Positions 35,036-47,434 of a stretch of 64,000 nt of DNA are shown here, piece by piece. The notes under the pieces are model-generated. The model did not search any database and had not been told where the DNA came from. It saw only the letters and a program-made list of their open reading frames with translations. Within the stretch, counting starts at the first letter, position 1. Each line of letters starts with the position of its first letter. This DNA is from Selaginella moellendorffii (taxonomy: Eukaryota; Streptophyta; Lycopodiopsida; Selaginellales; Selaginellaceae), in contig NW_003314362.1 in the NCBI RefSeq assembly GCF_000143415.4, positions 124,001 through 188,000 of the forward strand. The letters are read 5' to 3'. The position numbers were made by a program, and so were the translations under genes.

Positions 35036-38000
35036 CTACTTAAGAATTTCAGCATAGACTGTATTCACAGTGTAAAAGTGTTGATCATGTGGTATAAGAT
35101 TGCCTTGAAGAGGGGTTGCAAGCACTTGAACACGAAGTTGTTCAGGTGATCTACACCTTGACAGAGCAACATAAAGTTGACCATGTGTGAAAACAGGTTG
35201 GGGGAGGTAAATGCCAACACGGTCGAAAGTTTGGCCTTGGGCTTTAGAAATAGTTAAGCAATAACCCAGACGAACTGGGAATTGCCTTCGAGACATCTTG
35301 AAAGGGATTTCAACATCAGAAGGTGTAAGGGTAATACGTGGAATAAAAACTCGCGATCCCTTGAATTGTCCCGTGATAATTTCACAATCTAAAACGTTTT
35401 GAGATGCTTGCTTGAGAATGAGGCAAGTGCCATTGCATAAACCAATTTGCGGAGATATGTTCCTAAGAAGAATCAAAATCACATTTTGTTTTAGAATTAA
35501 TTTGTGTGGTGGTAGTCCCGATGGGGTGATTGAATTTAAGAATTCAATTGGGAACTCTTCAGGGTGATCTGAGTCAACCGTGTCAATGCTCAAATAAACA
35601 TATGGATCACCTGGTAGTCTTTCAACAATGTCATTATTTATTCTGAATGTGTCGTCATTGAGTGGGGTGAGAATGACCTTTGATGCAGTTGTATAAGCAT
35701 TTATAATATCATCGGTATTTGGGAAAACAAAGTTTACAACAGATGTAGTGATAGATAATGCATGTGGTATTTTGATAATATCTGGTGGGAGACATGGCAA
35801 TTGTAAACTACTATCACCATTGCCAAGTTTGAGAAGCCATTCAGAAAACCAAAGATTGCTTGAACGCATGTTCTTTGTTAGTGTTAGTGTTGTAAAGAGT
35901 GACCATAGTCTATTCATTTTAACTGAGCTTGAAATAATAGAAGTTCTATGGCCATGGGGAACAACAGGAAGGGTTTGACGAAAGTCACCACTTGTAATCA
36001 CTATAACGCCTCCAAATGGTTTAGAATTACATTTGAGATGTTTTAAACATTTATCAACCACAGAGAAAGCATGTGTATGAACCATACTAATTTCATCCCA
36101 TATGAGAACATTTGCTTGTTTAATGGTTTTTCCAGCATCACTATTAATTGTTAAAGCAGAGACAGAAGTTTCATTTAAAGGAACAGGAAGTTTAAAAGTC
36201 ATATGTGCCGTTTGACCATATTTTAGCAAAATGCTTGCAATCCCAGTCCATGCCATACTGATTACTTTTATTTTTTTTAATTGTAATGCTGTAATGATGG
36301 TATTAAGTAGAAAAGTTTTTTCAGTACCACCAGGTCCATCAATAAAGAAACATTGATGCTGGTTAGTATCAATGGCATTTATAATGAGTTCAAAAATATA
36401 ACGTTATTCATAACTGAATTGATTTATGTTTGCATTTATTTGGTCTTGTGATGGGTTAGGGATCTCTGTATTAAGCATGTGTTTGATAATGGGGGTAAGA
36501 GTTGGGAGTGGTAAACCAAAATCACAATTAGATTTATTGTGTAGTTGGAATTTTGAATTAATATCGACTAAAGCAATGTCAAAATAGTTTATGTCATTTC
36601 TAGCATAATCCTCAGACATATCAATTTTGAATTGATCCCATAATAGATTTGGATCTTTTGGTGAACAATACAAACAAAGAAAAACAAATAACTGTCTTAA
36701 TTGGGATGGCATTTTAAAAGTAGAAGCTTCTTGCATGCAGTGTTGCCATTCTGAATCATCTGCTAAAAGTCCCATTGCCATAGCTGCTTGTTTAAAAGAG
36801 GAGAAAGTAACACCTTCGACAGTACGTATATCCTCAAATGATATAGCACCTTTTTTATAGAGTAATATAAGCCGTAAGTGGTATAACTCACTATTAGAAG
36901 GAGATATGGAATACATTCTTGGTATGAGTTTAGCTTTTCGCTGGCGTAATTGCCATCTATGAGAGGATTTGTTATATGTGTAAAATAATGGAATTTGAGC
37001 ATATGTATATTGCCTTGCATTAGTATCTTGCATGTTTAAATTGAACCATTGTGTAAGCATTGTTCCATTTTGAGTGGCTCTTTCTAGTGCTTCTTGTTCA
37101 TGACCTGGTCTGAAATAAACGTTTTGAAAATTGGGTAAATGAACTGGAAGGCGTATAATAGTTAGTGATTTATCATGCATATGAAACTTAAATATACTCC
37201 ACATGGCTTCAGGAGCAGAAATATATCGAGCATTGACAAAACTTGAGATTTCGTCCCAATTTAAAGTCCCTCGTTCTTCAGATGCAGTTAGGAATTCTAA
37301 TGTTGCACAGTCATAACCTTTGTATACATATTGAAATAAATATTTAATACTTTTAATAGAAGCGCAGATCTCTACATTGATGTGTGCTTGATATTTCTTA
37401 CAAAGGTACTTATTATAAGGAACAACCCATCTGTTGTCAATAGTACAACCATTTTTTATGAAAGTGCGCCCGTTATTGGGACGGTAATAATCAGGATAAC
37501 CATCAACACAATAAATGGTTTCAACATTAAATTCTTTTGGATAATTCTTAGAGCATTTGTTATTTTCCATGCAAGGGCTTCTAGGATTTAAATTACCACA
37601 TGGACCATGTATCATATGATTTATAATTATGTTATGCAATTCTGGTTCTAACAGTGGGTGTGGCAACTGTGCAGTGACAAATTCATCAACTGAGTCTCGA
37701 TTTCTTATCTTATCTTCGCTTGATAACATTGCTAAGAAATGAAAATGAGGCAAACCTCTTTTCTGGAATTCAATAACATAAACATATGCGATGCACTTCC
37801 CAAAAATTCCTTTGATACTTATGTCATGTAGGAATTCTTTAAGCTTTAAGTTGAAAACTCTTGAAATAAGATCAGGTCGATCCTCAGGTGATTCATTCAG
37901 CTGTAAGTTTTGCACAATTTCAAGCCACTTTGGGTTGCATGTAAATGTAATAAATAAGTCAGGTTTTCCAAAATGTGTGACAATAGCAATAGCATCTTGA

Positions 38001-39418
38001 TAATGTTGTTGCATTGCTCGTGGGCTACCAGGAAATGTAGAAGGCAAAATTACAATTTTTCCAGGTTCAGCATTATTAGTAGCAGCTCTGTTGCTAACAT
38101 AGTCCATAAGACCTGTGTAGTAATCCACTTTTAAGTGTTTTTGATGAGTGCGAAAGAAATTAAGGTTATTAGATTCAACCTTTACATAAGCATCAACTAT
38201 AAATTGTTGAGTGAGTTTCCCAGCATGTAGCAATTGATCATAAAGGAAAGAGTTGCCAATGTTATCTCGTTGAGATAATCGATATGCATAGTACTGGAGT
38301 AGCGTTACATGCGACTCATTGTGATAGATTTTTTCATGCCAACCTTTATCACCAAATGGTAAAAGTAAAGGATAAACCATAGGATCACAATTTTCATTAC
38401 GAATAGAGATTTTTATTGGCTGTGAGTTATATGGATGTATGCATATTTCTCTGTCAAGAGATGGCTCACCCTCATCAATAGCGAAAACAATAGCAACATC
38501 ATTAGTCTGTGGCAAATTATAACGATGTAGATTAGTACTTTCACTTCTAACAATCATGTAAACACCACGTTTTGGGGTTCCATTGCAAATTGAGCGATGT
38601 TGTTCTTGTGATTCAAGGTTATACATCATTTGAAAAGCTTGTGCATACGGGTTTATTATTCTTAGCAAGTTATCTAACTGTAATAATAAATTAGAATCAC
38701 AATTTGTGTTGAATGGGTTTTGCTTTCTAATATTTGTAGCCTCAGAAGCGTCAAGCATGTAAAGTTGTCCATATGATGGTGGCACGTTAGCTGCAGGATA
38801 TGCTGAAGCAATTTTGTGATAAATTTGACCATGTATTCTAAAGCAATATGGGCCTTTACCACTTAAATTATCAATATTAGCACCCATTGATGCAAAAGCC
38901 AAAGCACTGTTGAAATTTCTTATGTTAATTTTAAAATTGGAGCTTCTATTTTCATTAAAAAGCATACGCAATATAGTAGGTAAAGGTGAAAGCTGGGGAA
39001 GGGAAACCTTTCCATTCTGGCAGCACATTGATCTTGACTCATTTTCAAAATGTAATGCACCACAAAAGACACATACGGATGACATATTTCCAATATTAAA
39101 CAGTTGTATCGTATGGTCATTATAATTCTTTTGATGTGCTAATTTATAGATAGTATAACTGTGATGATTACATGTATTTATATTAGTTTCATTAGCATTT
39201 TCAAGGTTTATATTTGTATGAGCTTCATCAACATATGCTATGTTTGTATTAGCATTGTCAAGATTTGAAGTAATTTTTGCATTAGCATGTTCAAGGTCTA
39301 GATTAGTTTCTTCATTACCATATGCAAGGTTGTTGTGAATATGATTATATGTGCTACTGTCAATAGTTGGAGGCAAATGGTGACGTATACCTCTTAATAC
39401 TTCGCGAAGCCGAGGCAT
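35036..39418 (-). pseudogene. Helitron RepHel (HUH replicase-helicase), one in-frame stop
   Basis: Two open frames, 39418-36404 and 36256-35036, are the same frame separated by one TAA (36404-36406) after NQFSYE; translation resumes with RYIFELIINAID, so the stop is probably CAA to TAA. The N-terminal part holds the Helitron-like N domain, the HUH motif in LPHFHFLAML (about residue 556) and the paired catalytic tyrosines in IKYLFQYVYKGYD (about 694-703). The C-terminal part is a PIF1-family SF1B helicase: Walker A region, WDEISMVH (Walker B), GGDFRQTLPV-like motif, and the terminal SKAQGQTFDRVGIYL and LYVALSRC motifs. Walker A reads GPGGTEKT where GPGGTGKT is expected (GAA at 36320-36322), which should abolish ATP binding. 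About 1,460 codons, a normal length for plant RepHel. Confidence 0.85.
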
Positions 39419-40023
39419 ATTTGCTAGGGATGATAAATGAGATGAAATAACCTATCTAGTGTCAAAGCACTTATCTTAAAATTTTCAGAGATTCTAAGTA
39501 AAAGCCAGAACTCGCCTTCTTCTTACACTGGAAAAAAAATTTAAAAAAAATAAAAACGAAGACTATACAATGAGAGCACAATCTGTACACACCTTAATCT
39601 GTAAACAAAAGAGACTAATCTAGCAACCAATAAAACTTAGACACAGGACTGGCACACCTTTTCCAGGGCGTGGTGAGCAACTGTGAGAGGTGGGTGGGGT
39701 TTGCAAGTTAGAGAACTCACCTTGGGCTTGTTCTCTCTCGCAAAAGGACAGTGACTGCAAACTCTCTGATGGTTCTGGCTGTGAAGGCTGGCTCTGGCTT
39801 CAGCTCTGCCACTGGATAGCATCCACAAACCCAAATGAAGACATTTCAAATTTTCACAGCACACAAAAATCCAGATTGTTGGGGTTGGGGGCCAAATTAG
39901 CAGCTGCCGGGCTGACTGTGAACACAGACCTTTGCAGGAAGAAGCACAATTGCTGCGATTGCCACTGATCCGGCAAGCAAGCAAGCGTGAGCTCAATTGC
40001 GGCAGGGCATCCAGGGCGAGCTA
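39419..40023. other. Non-coding Helitron leader region
   Basis: GC content rises towards 40 kb. Frames on both strands are short and unrecognised. It probably contains the RepHel promoter and further captured host DNA. Confidence 0.4.
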
Positions 40024-40131
40024 AGAAGAACGGGCACGGGGGCAGGACACCACTGGCACACGTGTCGCTGTGCCTTCTTCTCCCGCCCCACGCGGCTTGG
40101 CCGCCTCCCATTGGCCGGGAGCAAACATCAG
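40024..40131 (-). repeat. 108-bp perfect direct repeat, copy 1
   Basis: Identical base for base to 40724-40831, exactly 700 bp away, same orientation. It lies immediately after the UGT fragment in its reading direction. Confidence 0.9.
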
Positions 40132-40721
40132 CAAGTCTGTGAACAGCATCAGGTTATTCCGAGAGCCACCACCCGACGCCGCTGCCTTTTTCGCCGCGTC
40201 CCTGAATTCCCTCGCTCTCGCCTTTCGAGCTTTGTCGCTAAAGATCCTCGCAATGGCCTCAGCAATCTCCTCCCGCTTCACAAACGCGTCGGAGCTCCTC
40301 CCGTCCGAAACTTCCACCCCGATGTGGCACCTCTCCACCATGATCTTGCGGTTGAGCCCCTGCTCGTATATCCGAGGCCAGCAGATGATCGGCACGGCGC
40401 TGGAGACGCTCTCCAGGACCGAGTTCCATCCGCAGTGGCTCACGAATCCAGCCACTGCCCTGTGCGCCAGAACTTCTCTCTGCGGCGCCCATGAAACCAC
40501 CAGGCCTCGTCCCTTGGTCCGCTCGACGAAGTTCTTGTAGAAGTCACTGTTCTTCACCAGGACTGTCGTGTCGCCCTCGTCCACGAACTGGGGCGGCCTG
40601 ACTGTGAGCAAGAACGGCACCTTGCTCGCCTCCAAACTGAGCGCGAGCTCCTCGAATTCCTCCTGCGAAAGCTTCGCTGAGGACTGAGTCTGGCTCCTGC
40701 GTGTCGAGCCAGTCGAGGCAT
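40132..40721 (-). pseudogene. UDP-glycosyltransferase C-terminal fragment (captured gene)
   Basis: Encodes the C-terminal half of a plant family 1 UGT, which moves sugar from UDP-sugars to small molecules. The PSPG sugar-donor box is present: WAPQREVLAHRAVAGF, SHCGWNSVLESV, then WPRIYEQGLNRK. Upstream it starts at CLDWLDTQEPDSVL, then jumps to SSAKLSQEEFEELA in another frame. A deletion of roughly 14 nt removes the YVSFGS-type segment normally between them. The N-terminal acceptor-binding half is absent. Location between the Helitron RepHel and RPA genes, and the 108-bp repeats at both ends, point to gene capture. Confidence 0.8.
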
Positions 40722-40723
40722 TC

Positions 40724-40831
40724 AGAAGAACGGGCACGGGGGCAGGACACCACTGGCACACGTGTCGCTGTGCCTTCTTCTCCCGCCCCACGCGGCTTGG
40801 CCGCCTCCCATTGGCCGGGAGCAAACATCAG
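40724..40831 (-). repeat. 108-bp perfect direct repeat, copy 2
   Basis: Second copy of 40024-40131, upstream of the UGT fragment on the minus strand. The perfect identity over 108 bp implies recent duplication or gene conversion. Confidence 0.9.
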
Positions 40832-41138
40832 AAAAATTTCTCGCGCAACCATGGCTACCGACCCTGGCCCGGGCCTGGGATCCAACGGCCGGCGAGCCTC
40901 CCCACTATCGCTTTATATGTATAGATTCACTACAAAATGCATAAGTTGGGTCTTTAATTTTTATGTGGCTGATTCCACAAGTAGTGAGATTTGTATATTC
41001 AACTACAGTGAAACTATACATGCATAATCAGAAAAAGTTATCCAAGCTATTTTTATATTTTCTAAAACATGTGGTCTCCGTTCTGCTAGTGAGCTCTACA
41101 CGCCTTTTCCTGCAGCTTAGGAGATATTTGCAGATAAA
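40832..41138. other. Non-coding, possibly decayed RPA N-terminal part
   Basis: AT content rises at 40915. Short + frames here could be remnants of the RPA1 DNA-binding domain A, but I cannot align them with confidence. Confidence 0.3.
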
Positions 41139-41577
41139 AAGATGGAGGTTATGCCTACAGAAGATGATGAATGTATTCCACATATTGTTCTTCACAGGAA
41201 ATGTATTGTTGAAATACTTGACATCATTATAAATAGTTACATAAATCTTGTTAGTGTTGTGATATAGGTAGAATTGACAACTGTAACCCCTCGTGGTGTG
41301 GAAAGTTCTAACAAAAGAAGGAAGATCAATAAATGTTACAAATGTTTCAACCTTGGCTATTGATGCCAACTTAGATTTAGTGTAGGAGATGCGTTCTTGG
41401 TATTAGAATGCAAATATTACACGAATATTTAATTCCTCATGGAGCATGCATATTGAGGGAACTTTAACTATTTTAGAACTTGTTTCCCTTTTAACTTAAA
41501 GTCTCAAAGCATTCAACCGTATATATAGTTTATGCAAATATCAAAGAGATTAAAATTGAAGATTTCTGCTATACTTC
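41139..41577 (+). pseudogene. RPA1-like single-strand DNA-binding protein, 5' part
   Basis: Pieces of an RPA70/RPA1-type OB fold appear in shifting frames: PTEDDECIPHIVL, EILDIIINSYINLVSVV, VELTTVTPRGVESSNKRRKI, then FCYTSCKQ at the edge of the LARD insertion. Plant Helitrons often carry RPA-like genes, thought to bind single strands during rolling-circle transposition. Several frameshifts and stops mean it is dead. The reading continues at 49032 after removal of the LARD element and one copy of ACTTC. Confidence 0.7.
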
Positions 41578-43286
41578 TGTAAGCGACTAAATTTTCCATT
41601 CTACTTTAGTCACTTAACCACACCTCTGACCACTTGGAGGAGTCTCATTCACAACCTCCATAAGTCCAATCCAGGACTTGGGACTTGCTAGCCCCGAGAA
41701 TGGCATCCATGCCACTTAACATTTGCACTTGGTCCAAGTGCTCCACGTGTCCGATCCCATGACCGACACTCAGAGGTACCACCGACATAGCAGCCCGTTA
41801 CGCTAAGGCCATGCCCAATCACCTTTGCCACACTGGTAGTCCAATACCACTTGCATCACCGTCTTGGCTCTCCAAGACTAGGCAAACCATCCGTGAGTGG
41901 TCATCTCAGATCCACTCCTTAGCATCCTTAGGATGCCCACCGACAAGGGGAATAGCCTTCCTCAATATCCCTCTGTCAGTTCCCACTATGTCCCTTTCTG
42001 CCCCTGGCCGTGTTTGCCAACACTGCCACTGGATCGAGACCCACAGGCCCGACCACTAAGTCCCACGGTCCTCTGGGACTTCCTCACCACACGACTGTGT
42101 CCTTGGTCACTACCCTAGAGGACTGCTCCTCTTCCTTTCCACAGTCTGGGCCTTTGGGACAACATTTCGGAACACCGTGGCCTTACGCGAGCCACCTGGG
42201 TACTCTCCTCGCCTTCTGCCCTTGGGTGCTCTAGCCATGGGCTTAGAGCGAGGTTCCGTTGAGCCACGCCTGGTATCCAAGTAGGTAGTGCCACCCACAC
42301 TTGGACTGGGAGCATCGGCTAGTCGATCTCCCGGGGGAACTAGAGCCGGCTCTTGAACACTTCACCAAGCTACCCTGCTTGTCGGTCCGTGTTCACTCTA
42401 GTCTTGGACTTCCCAGTGGGCAGCTCATCACCCAACACTGGGTCCGGCCTTCCTGGGCCAAACTGGCCTTTCCTGGCCAAACTAGCTCCATTGCAGTCCT
42501 CCCCCTACTATACTTTTGGAGCTCACCAAACCCCCCAGGGTCTGGGAGACGAACGCTTTGGGCTTTCACCCTCTCAGGCTCCGGACTCGGACTCGGACTC
42601 GGACTCGGACTCGGACTCGGACTCGGCCTCGGGCTCGGCCTCGGTCTCGGTCTCGGTCCCGATCTCGGTCTCGGTCTCGATCTCGGTCTCGGTCCCGGTC
42701 TCGGTCCCGGTCTCGGTCTCGACTTCGGACTCCATCTCGGACTCCATCTCGGACTCCATCTCGGACTCCATCTCGGACTCCATCTCGGGTCCATCTCAGG
42801 TCCATCTCGGACTCCATCTCGGGTCCATCTCGGACTCCATCTCGGACTCCATTTCGGGTCCATCTCGGGTCCACCTCGGACTCCATCTCGGACTCCACTT
42901 CGGACTCCAACTCGGGTCCATCTCGGACTCCACTTCGGACTCCACTTCGGCGTCCTTCTCGGATTCCATCTCGGGTCCATCTCGGACTCCACTTCGGACT
43001 CCAACTCGGGTCCATCTCGGACTCCACTTCGGACTCCAACTCGGGTCCATCTCGGACTCCCACGTGTCATGTGTTGGCCCTTTTGGGTCCCTTTTTGGAG
43101 CCTCGCCTTTTGCTCGCTTCGTGCTCGTTCCTCGAGCACTTCGTTGGGAGTTCCACTCCCGCTCTTGACTTTTCAAGTCGGAGCTTTTGGTCCAAACGTG
43201 TTACGCTCGTTTGGCTCTCGCTTCGGCCACTACCATATGGCGCCCTTCCAGCTCCACTTTGGGGCCTAGGGATTTTGTGTCTCACA
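41578..43286 (-). repeat. LARD-like LTR E (1709 bp)
   Basis: 3' LTR of the complete element. Array 42583-43061 (479 bp), backbone 1230 bp. Differs from LTR F outside the array at only scattered positions by eye, so the insertion looks young. Confidence 0.9.
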
Positions 43287-46200
43287 ATTCCACCACCCAT
43301 AGACGAAGTTCGATGTCCTCATCGAACGGTAAACCATTTTGTAAAGTAACACTCGCGTGTGTTACCATTTCCATCCTTGGCACCTAGCCAATATTTGTCA
43401 ATGGTTTGACATTGAAGGCTCACCATGCCTTCTCCATATTCGTCAATGGTTTGACATTGAAGGCTCACCATGCCTTTTACATATGCCTCCATGGTTTGAC
43501 ACCAAAGGCTCACCATGCCTTGCCTATCCTCTAAGGAGGGTAGTCTCTCCAACTTAGAGACTGATTGGACCACATGTAGTGGTTCTCTCCTTTTATTGGT
43601 TTAGTCCTCGCTAAACCTCTTAGAGACCCTTCTCTAAGTCACTCCCACTACTCCTTCTCGAGTAGTCTCGATTTCCATCGATATAACCTTTGCACTTTGG
43701 AACTTTGAATTTTGACTTCTTGGAGTCAATTTCCTAGGTGTCTCCGACACCTTGCCTTGCACCTTTTTGTGCAACTCCACTTCCCATCCTAGGAAGTTCT
43801 CTACTCGAGGGCACCATCATCCTCTCTTCTATTTCGTGCCAAAGTTCTAGTTATCATACTTTGTGCTAGGGCTGTTCATGGCCCTATCATTTGGCTACCT
43901 TACCGCTCCCTCCCTTGGAGCTTCCACTTTCGCCAAATCGGAGCATTTCGGAATCCCTCCTTGGAAACACACTTCCTTTCCCGCAACTTGTTAGCGTCCA
44001 ACACATTAGTGTTCCTCGCCTAACTTTGTCACTTGGATTCCTTCCAAGGTATTCCACGGCCCTATCTTGGCCACTCATCTTTTGCTCCTATCCGTTGATT
44101 GTTGCACCAAGCAACATTGAATCTCTACCTCCTTTTTTGAGGTATTGTTTCGGTTCCATAGCAAAGACTCTTCTTTGCCAAGTCCGGAGGATGTTCACCC
44201 CTAGTATGTCTCTTTAGCATCTTCTACTATGGGCTCTATCCACGGCCCAACTTCGTGACCCTCCCATGGGTCTTTTATAAAGACTACTTTCCTCGGACTC
44301 ACTATGCCATCGCACGGACATAGTTTATTTCCCTTAGGTGCTCTTCCCACTTGGTCATCACGACCAAGCCACACCACCTTAAACAGTTCAATTTCAACAT
44401 TTTGAACCAGGAACTTCATTCCTTAGCCAACCAAGGACCTTGTCCTTATCTGGCCATAAGATCACCTAGTGATTTCACCTTGGCACCTTAACAGAGTTGC
44501 CAAGAGGTACTTGGTCTTCTAGACCTCCAAGTTGTTGACTATAACCCCGGGGGCATCCTCCACACTTGGCGGTGCACCCAAGCTAGCCCTTACGGCCAAG
44601 GGTTCATAGCAACTGAGATTAGGTGTCCCCATCTCACTCACCACGACCTTGGTGCCACTTGCACCAAAGCGTTCAAGTTAGATATGCTGAGCTTTCACAC
44701 TAAGCAATCTAACCGTGCATCACGACTCCGAGGCATCCCTCGCTTGGCGGTGTGCCCAAACCAGTCTCCCCACTGAGAGTCCATGACCACCGAAATATGA
44801 GTGTCCTCATATTCCAAACCATCACCACGCCCTAGTGATTTGGGACTCGAACCCAAGCACTAGAGGGTCGGGACTCGAACCCAACCTCCGTATATGCATC
44901 TACGGACGGCATCACACAAGATGCCTGGCGTGACTCCCCACGCCGGTGCACCAACTTATTTTTAAAGCGCGCTAAAGATCACAGCTTAGGAACCTAGTTC
45001 CCCCACACTGCCAAGTCCTCTCACTTGACATATCTGTGATCATGCATGGACTCCTCCATGCTTGGCCCCATGGGCCCACCCTTTTTGAAGTTATCACCTT
45101 CAACTAGGGTACTTGTTCCCCTGACTTGCCAATCTCGCTTAGCAAGTCATCTGGCCACCGTAACATGGTTCATGCATAAGCGTGGAAGTCCTTAACCATC
45201 AACTTTCGTTCAAAGCCCTCTTTTTGAACACTCGGGAACTACTTCCCTAACCTTGACAGCCTTGCCTCTTGGCAAGCTTCAAGACCACGCTTCTGCTGCG
45301 CCACTCTGATTTCGCGCGTTCTATGAACCATTTACACTTGGCCTTTCTAGGTACTAAGCTACCTAGAATCGTCTTTGGGAACCTTGAAGGAACTCTGTCC
45401 CTTAGCTTGCTAAGGCCTCCCTTTTTGCAAGCTTTCCAATTGCCACATAGTCTAACATGGACAATTCCATAGTTTAGACTCTCCATGGCATCACGGTTGC
45501 TAGCGGCAACACCCTCGAGCCCCCACTTGATTCTCCACTCCCAGCTGGCATAACCAACCTTGGTTATGCCCTTCGATTTCTATAGTTCAGTTCCATCCCA
45601 ATACTACTTGCCTTTTGGCCCTATATGTTTCCTTTGGTTATTTTCCTCCAGACCAGGAGGATAGCTTTGCACTTTCTATCATGCCTTAGCAAGTATTTTT
45701 AGGGATGAACCTACCCAATAGCCCAGGGAGTGGTTCCTCAATCCGGGTATGCTCACCTTATAATCCCACACACTGGGATTACATTGTTGCTTATGGGCCT
45801 TTCCATGCCCATCACTAGCCTTGCCAAAATTCCATTTTTGGCTTTGTGCAACTCGGGTAAACAGTCCTCTCCTGTCTCCGCAACCTTGGACATTTGGATA
45901 GCACCTTCTATCCATCATTCGCTAGGGACTTAGTCCCTTGGGCTTTATCCATTGCCCTCGCGACATCAAACACCACCTTCTGGTGTTCTAGAGTGTTCGG
46001 GTGTCCCAATGATGGCTTTCTTGACAATGAGTATTTCCTTTTATGACATTGACTTACTATATCGCAACACAAGCAACTTATCCCCCGTAAGGGTGTATCT
46101 GACTTCCCTATGCTATTAAGAAGTCTTGGGTAGCTACCTTCTACTCGTTCAACCAGTTATTTTGCACCTCTTGCTTAGTTGCCTCATAGTTGTCAAGTCC

Positions 46201-47434
46201 TACAACTCATTGTTTGGTGCTTTCACACCTCCATCATTATCTGGGTCACCACACTCCAACTGCATGCTCTGCAGCTTAGGCTATGCCATTCCCATTTCCA
46301 TTGGGATTCCTTTGGCAAGGGGTTCTCATGAACCCACCAATATAGCCTCAAGGTATCACACCTTGGCACATTTGGTGTCTCCACACCATCAGCTCCACGA
46401 GCCTACCTCTATGACACTTCCCCTTCATGTTCATGTCTTTGCCAAGACCAACACCGCTCTTTCTCATGCCAACCATCTGTTAGCACTGCACCATAGAGGT
46501 CACACACAACTTTGCGTCAAAGTTGTTTTCTTTTTGGGAACACCTTTCCCACGACTTTAGCATGGCACATTTTGCCATCGATGAGATACTCTCTGTTCTC
46601 ATCCTTGGATCCTATGATCCCCCCCCATCCTTTGTGGGGTACAACGCACCTCAGTCCAAATGCTTCCATCAGTCCTTTTAGGACCATCTGTTGACTCTAC
46701 TTGAGTCGTCTAGCAGTTTTGGACTTGGTTAATCCACAGACCCGTAAGGTCCTACTTGTGAGGCACTAGCTCACTGGAATACACTTCTTGCATTCCTGTC
46801 CTACTCAAAAGGACTATTTTCACAAGTGTTACTCCGACACTTGATTTTGTTCTCTGGGGGCAACCTTTGCCCCTTAGGACTACTTGTCCATGTGATGAGA
46901 ATACCAACTCATCCACTTAATACACCCCTAACTCCTTGGGTTGTTCCAGCATTTATTAGAGGTAGCCCCGGCTACCATTTCGAGGACTCGTGTCCTCATC
47001 CATACTTGACCTCTCACGGTCATCCATTCCGGTCTCATCTTCATGAGCACCAGCCTCAACCATGTGAGGATAAACTTGTGACTCCTTTATTGTTTTTGGA
47101 GTCTCTATCTTCCCCGTGATCCCAACTATAGTTGTTTACCCCAACTACATTAGCCCGTTTGCTGAGTCAAACGCTCATCTGGATCACCTCCTCAACTCAA
47201 TGAGGAAAACCTTGCACTGTTCCCAAGATCCCAAAGTCGTTCCATTATTGGCCCCTTTTTTATCCACCACCTTGTCTACAAGTTCACACATTAACTGTAA
47301 TGGAGAGCCATGTCTTCCCGACCTGCTACTCCTCAAGGATAGGCCCACTTCTCGGACCTTCCGTTGCCAACACCAGTGGTGATATACTTGAGCACCAATA
47401 AAAGTCGGACTAAGGAACAGCTCCGATACCAAAT
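43287..47434 (-). repeat. LARD-like internal region, second insertion (4148 bp)
   Basis: Non-coding body colinear with 17281-21397. It carries three tandem copies of a roughly 50-bp unit (TTTGACATTGAAGGCTCACC) at 43387-43525, where the first insertion has two. A 72-codon minus frame (44419-44201) is conserved in the first insertion (18386-18168) but has no known domain. PBS complement at 47420-47434. Confidence 0.8.

Noticed and set aside
40021-40824. Working UDP-glycosyltransferase gene
   Set aside because: The N-terminal half is absent, the frame is broken before the PSPG region and the fragment lies inside a Helitron.
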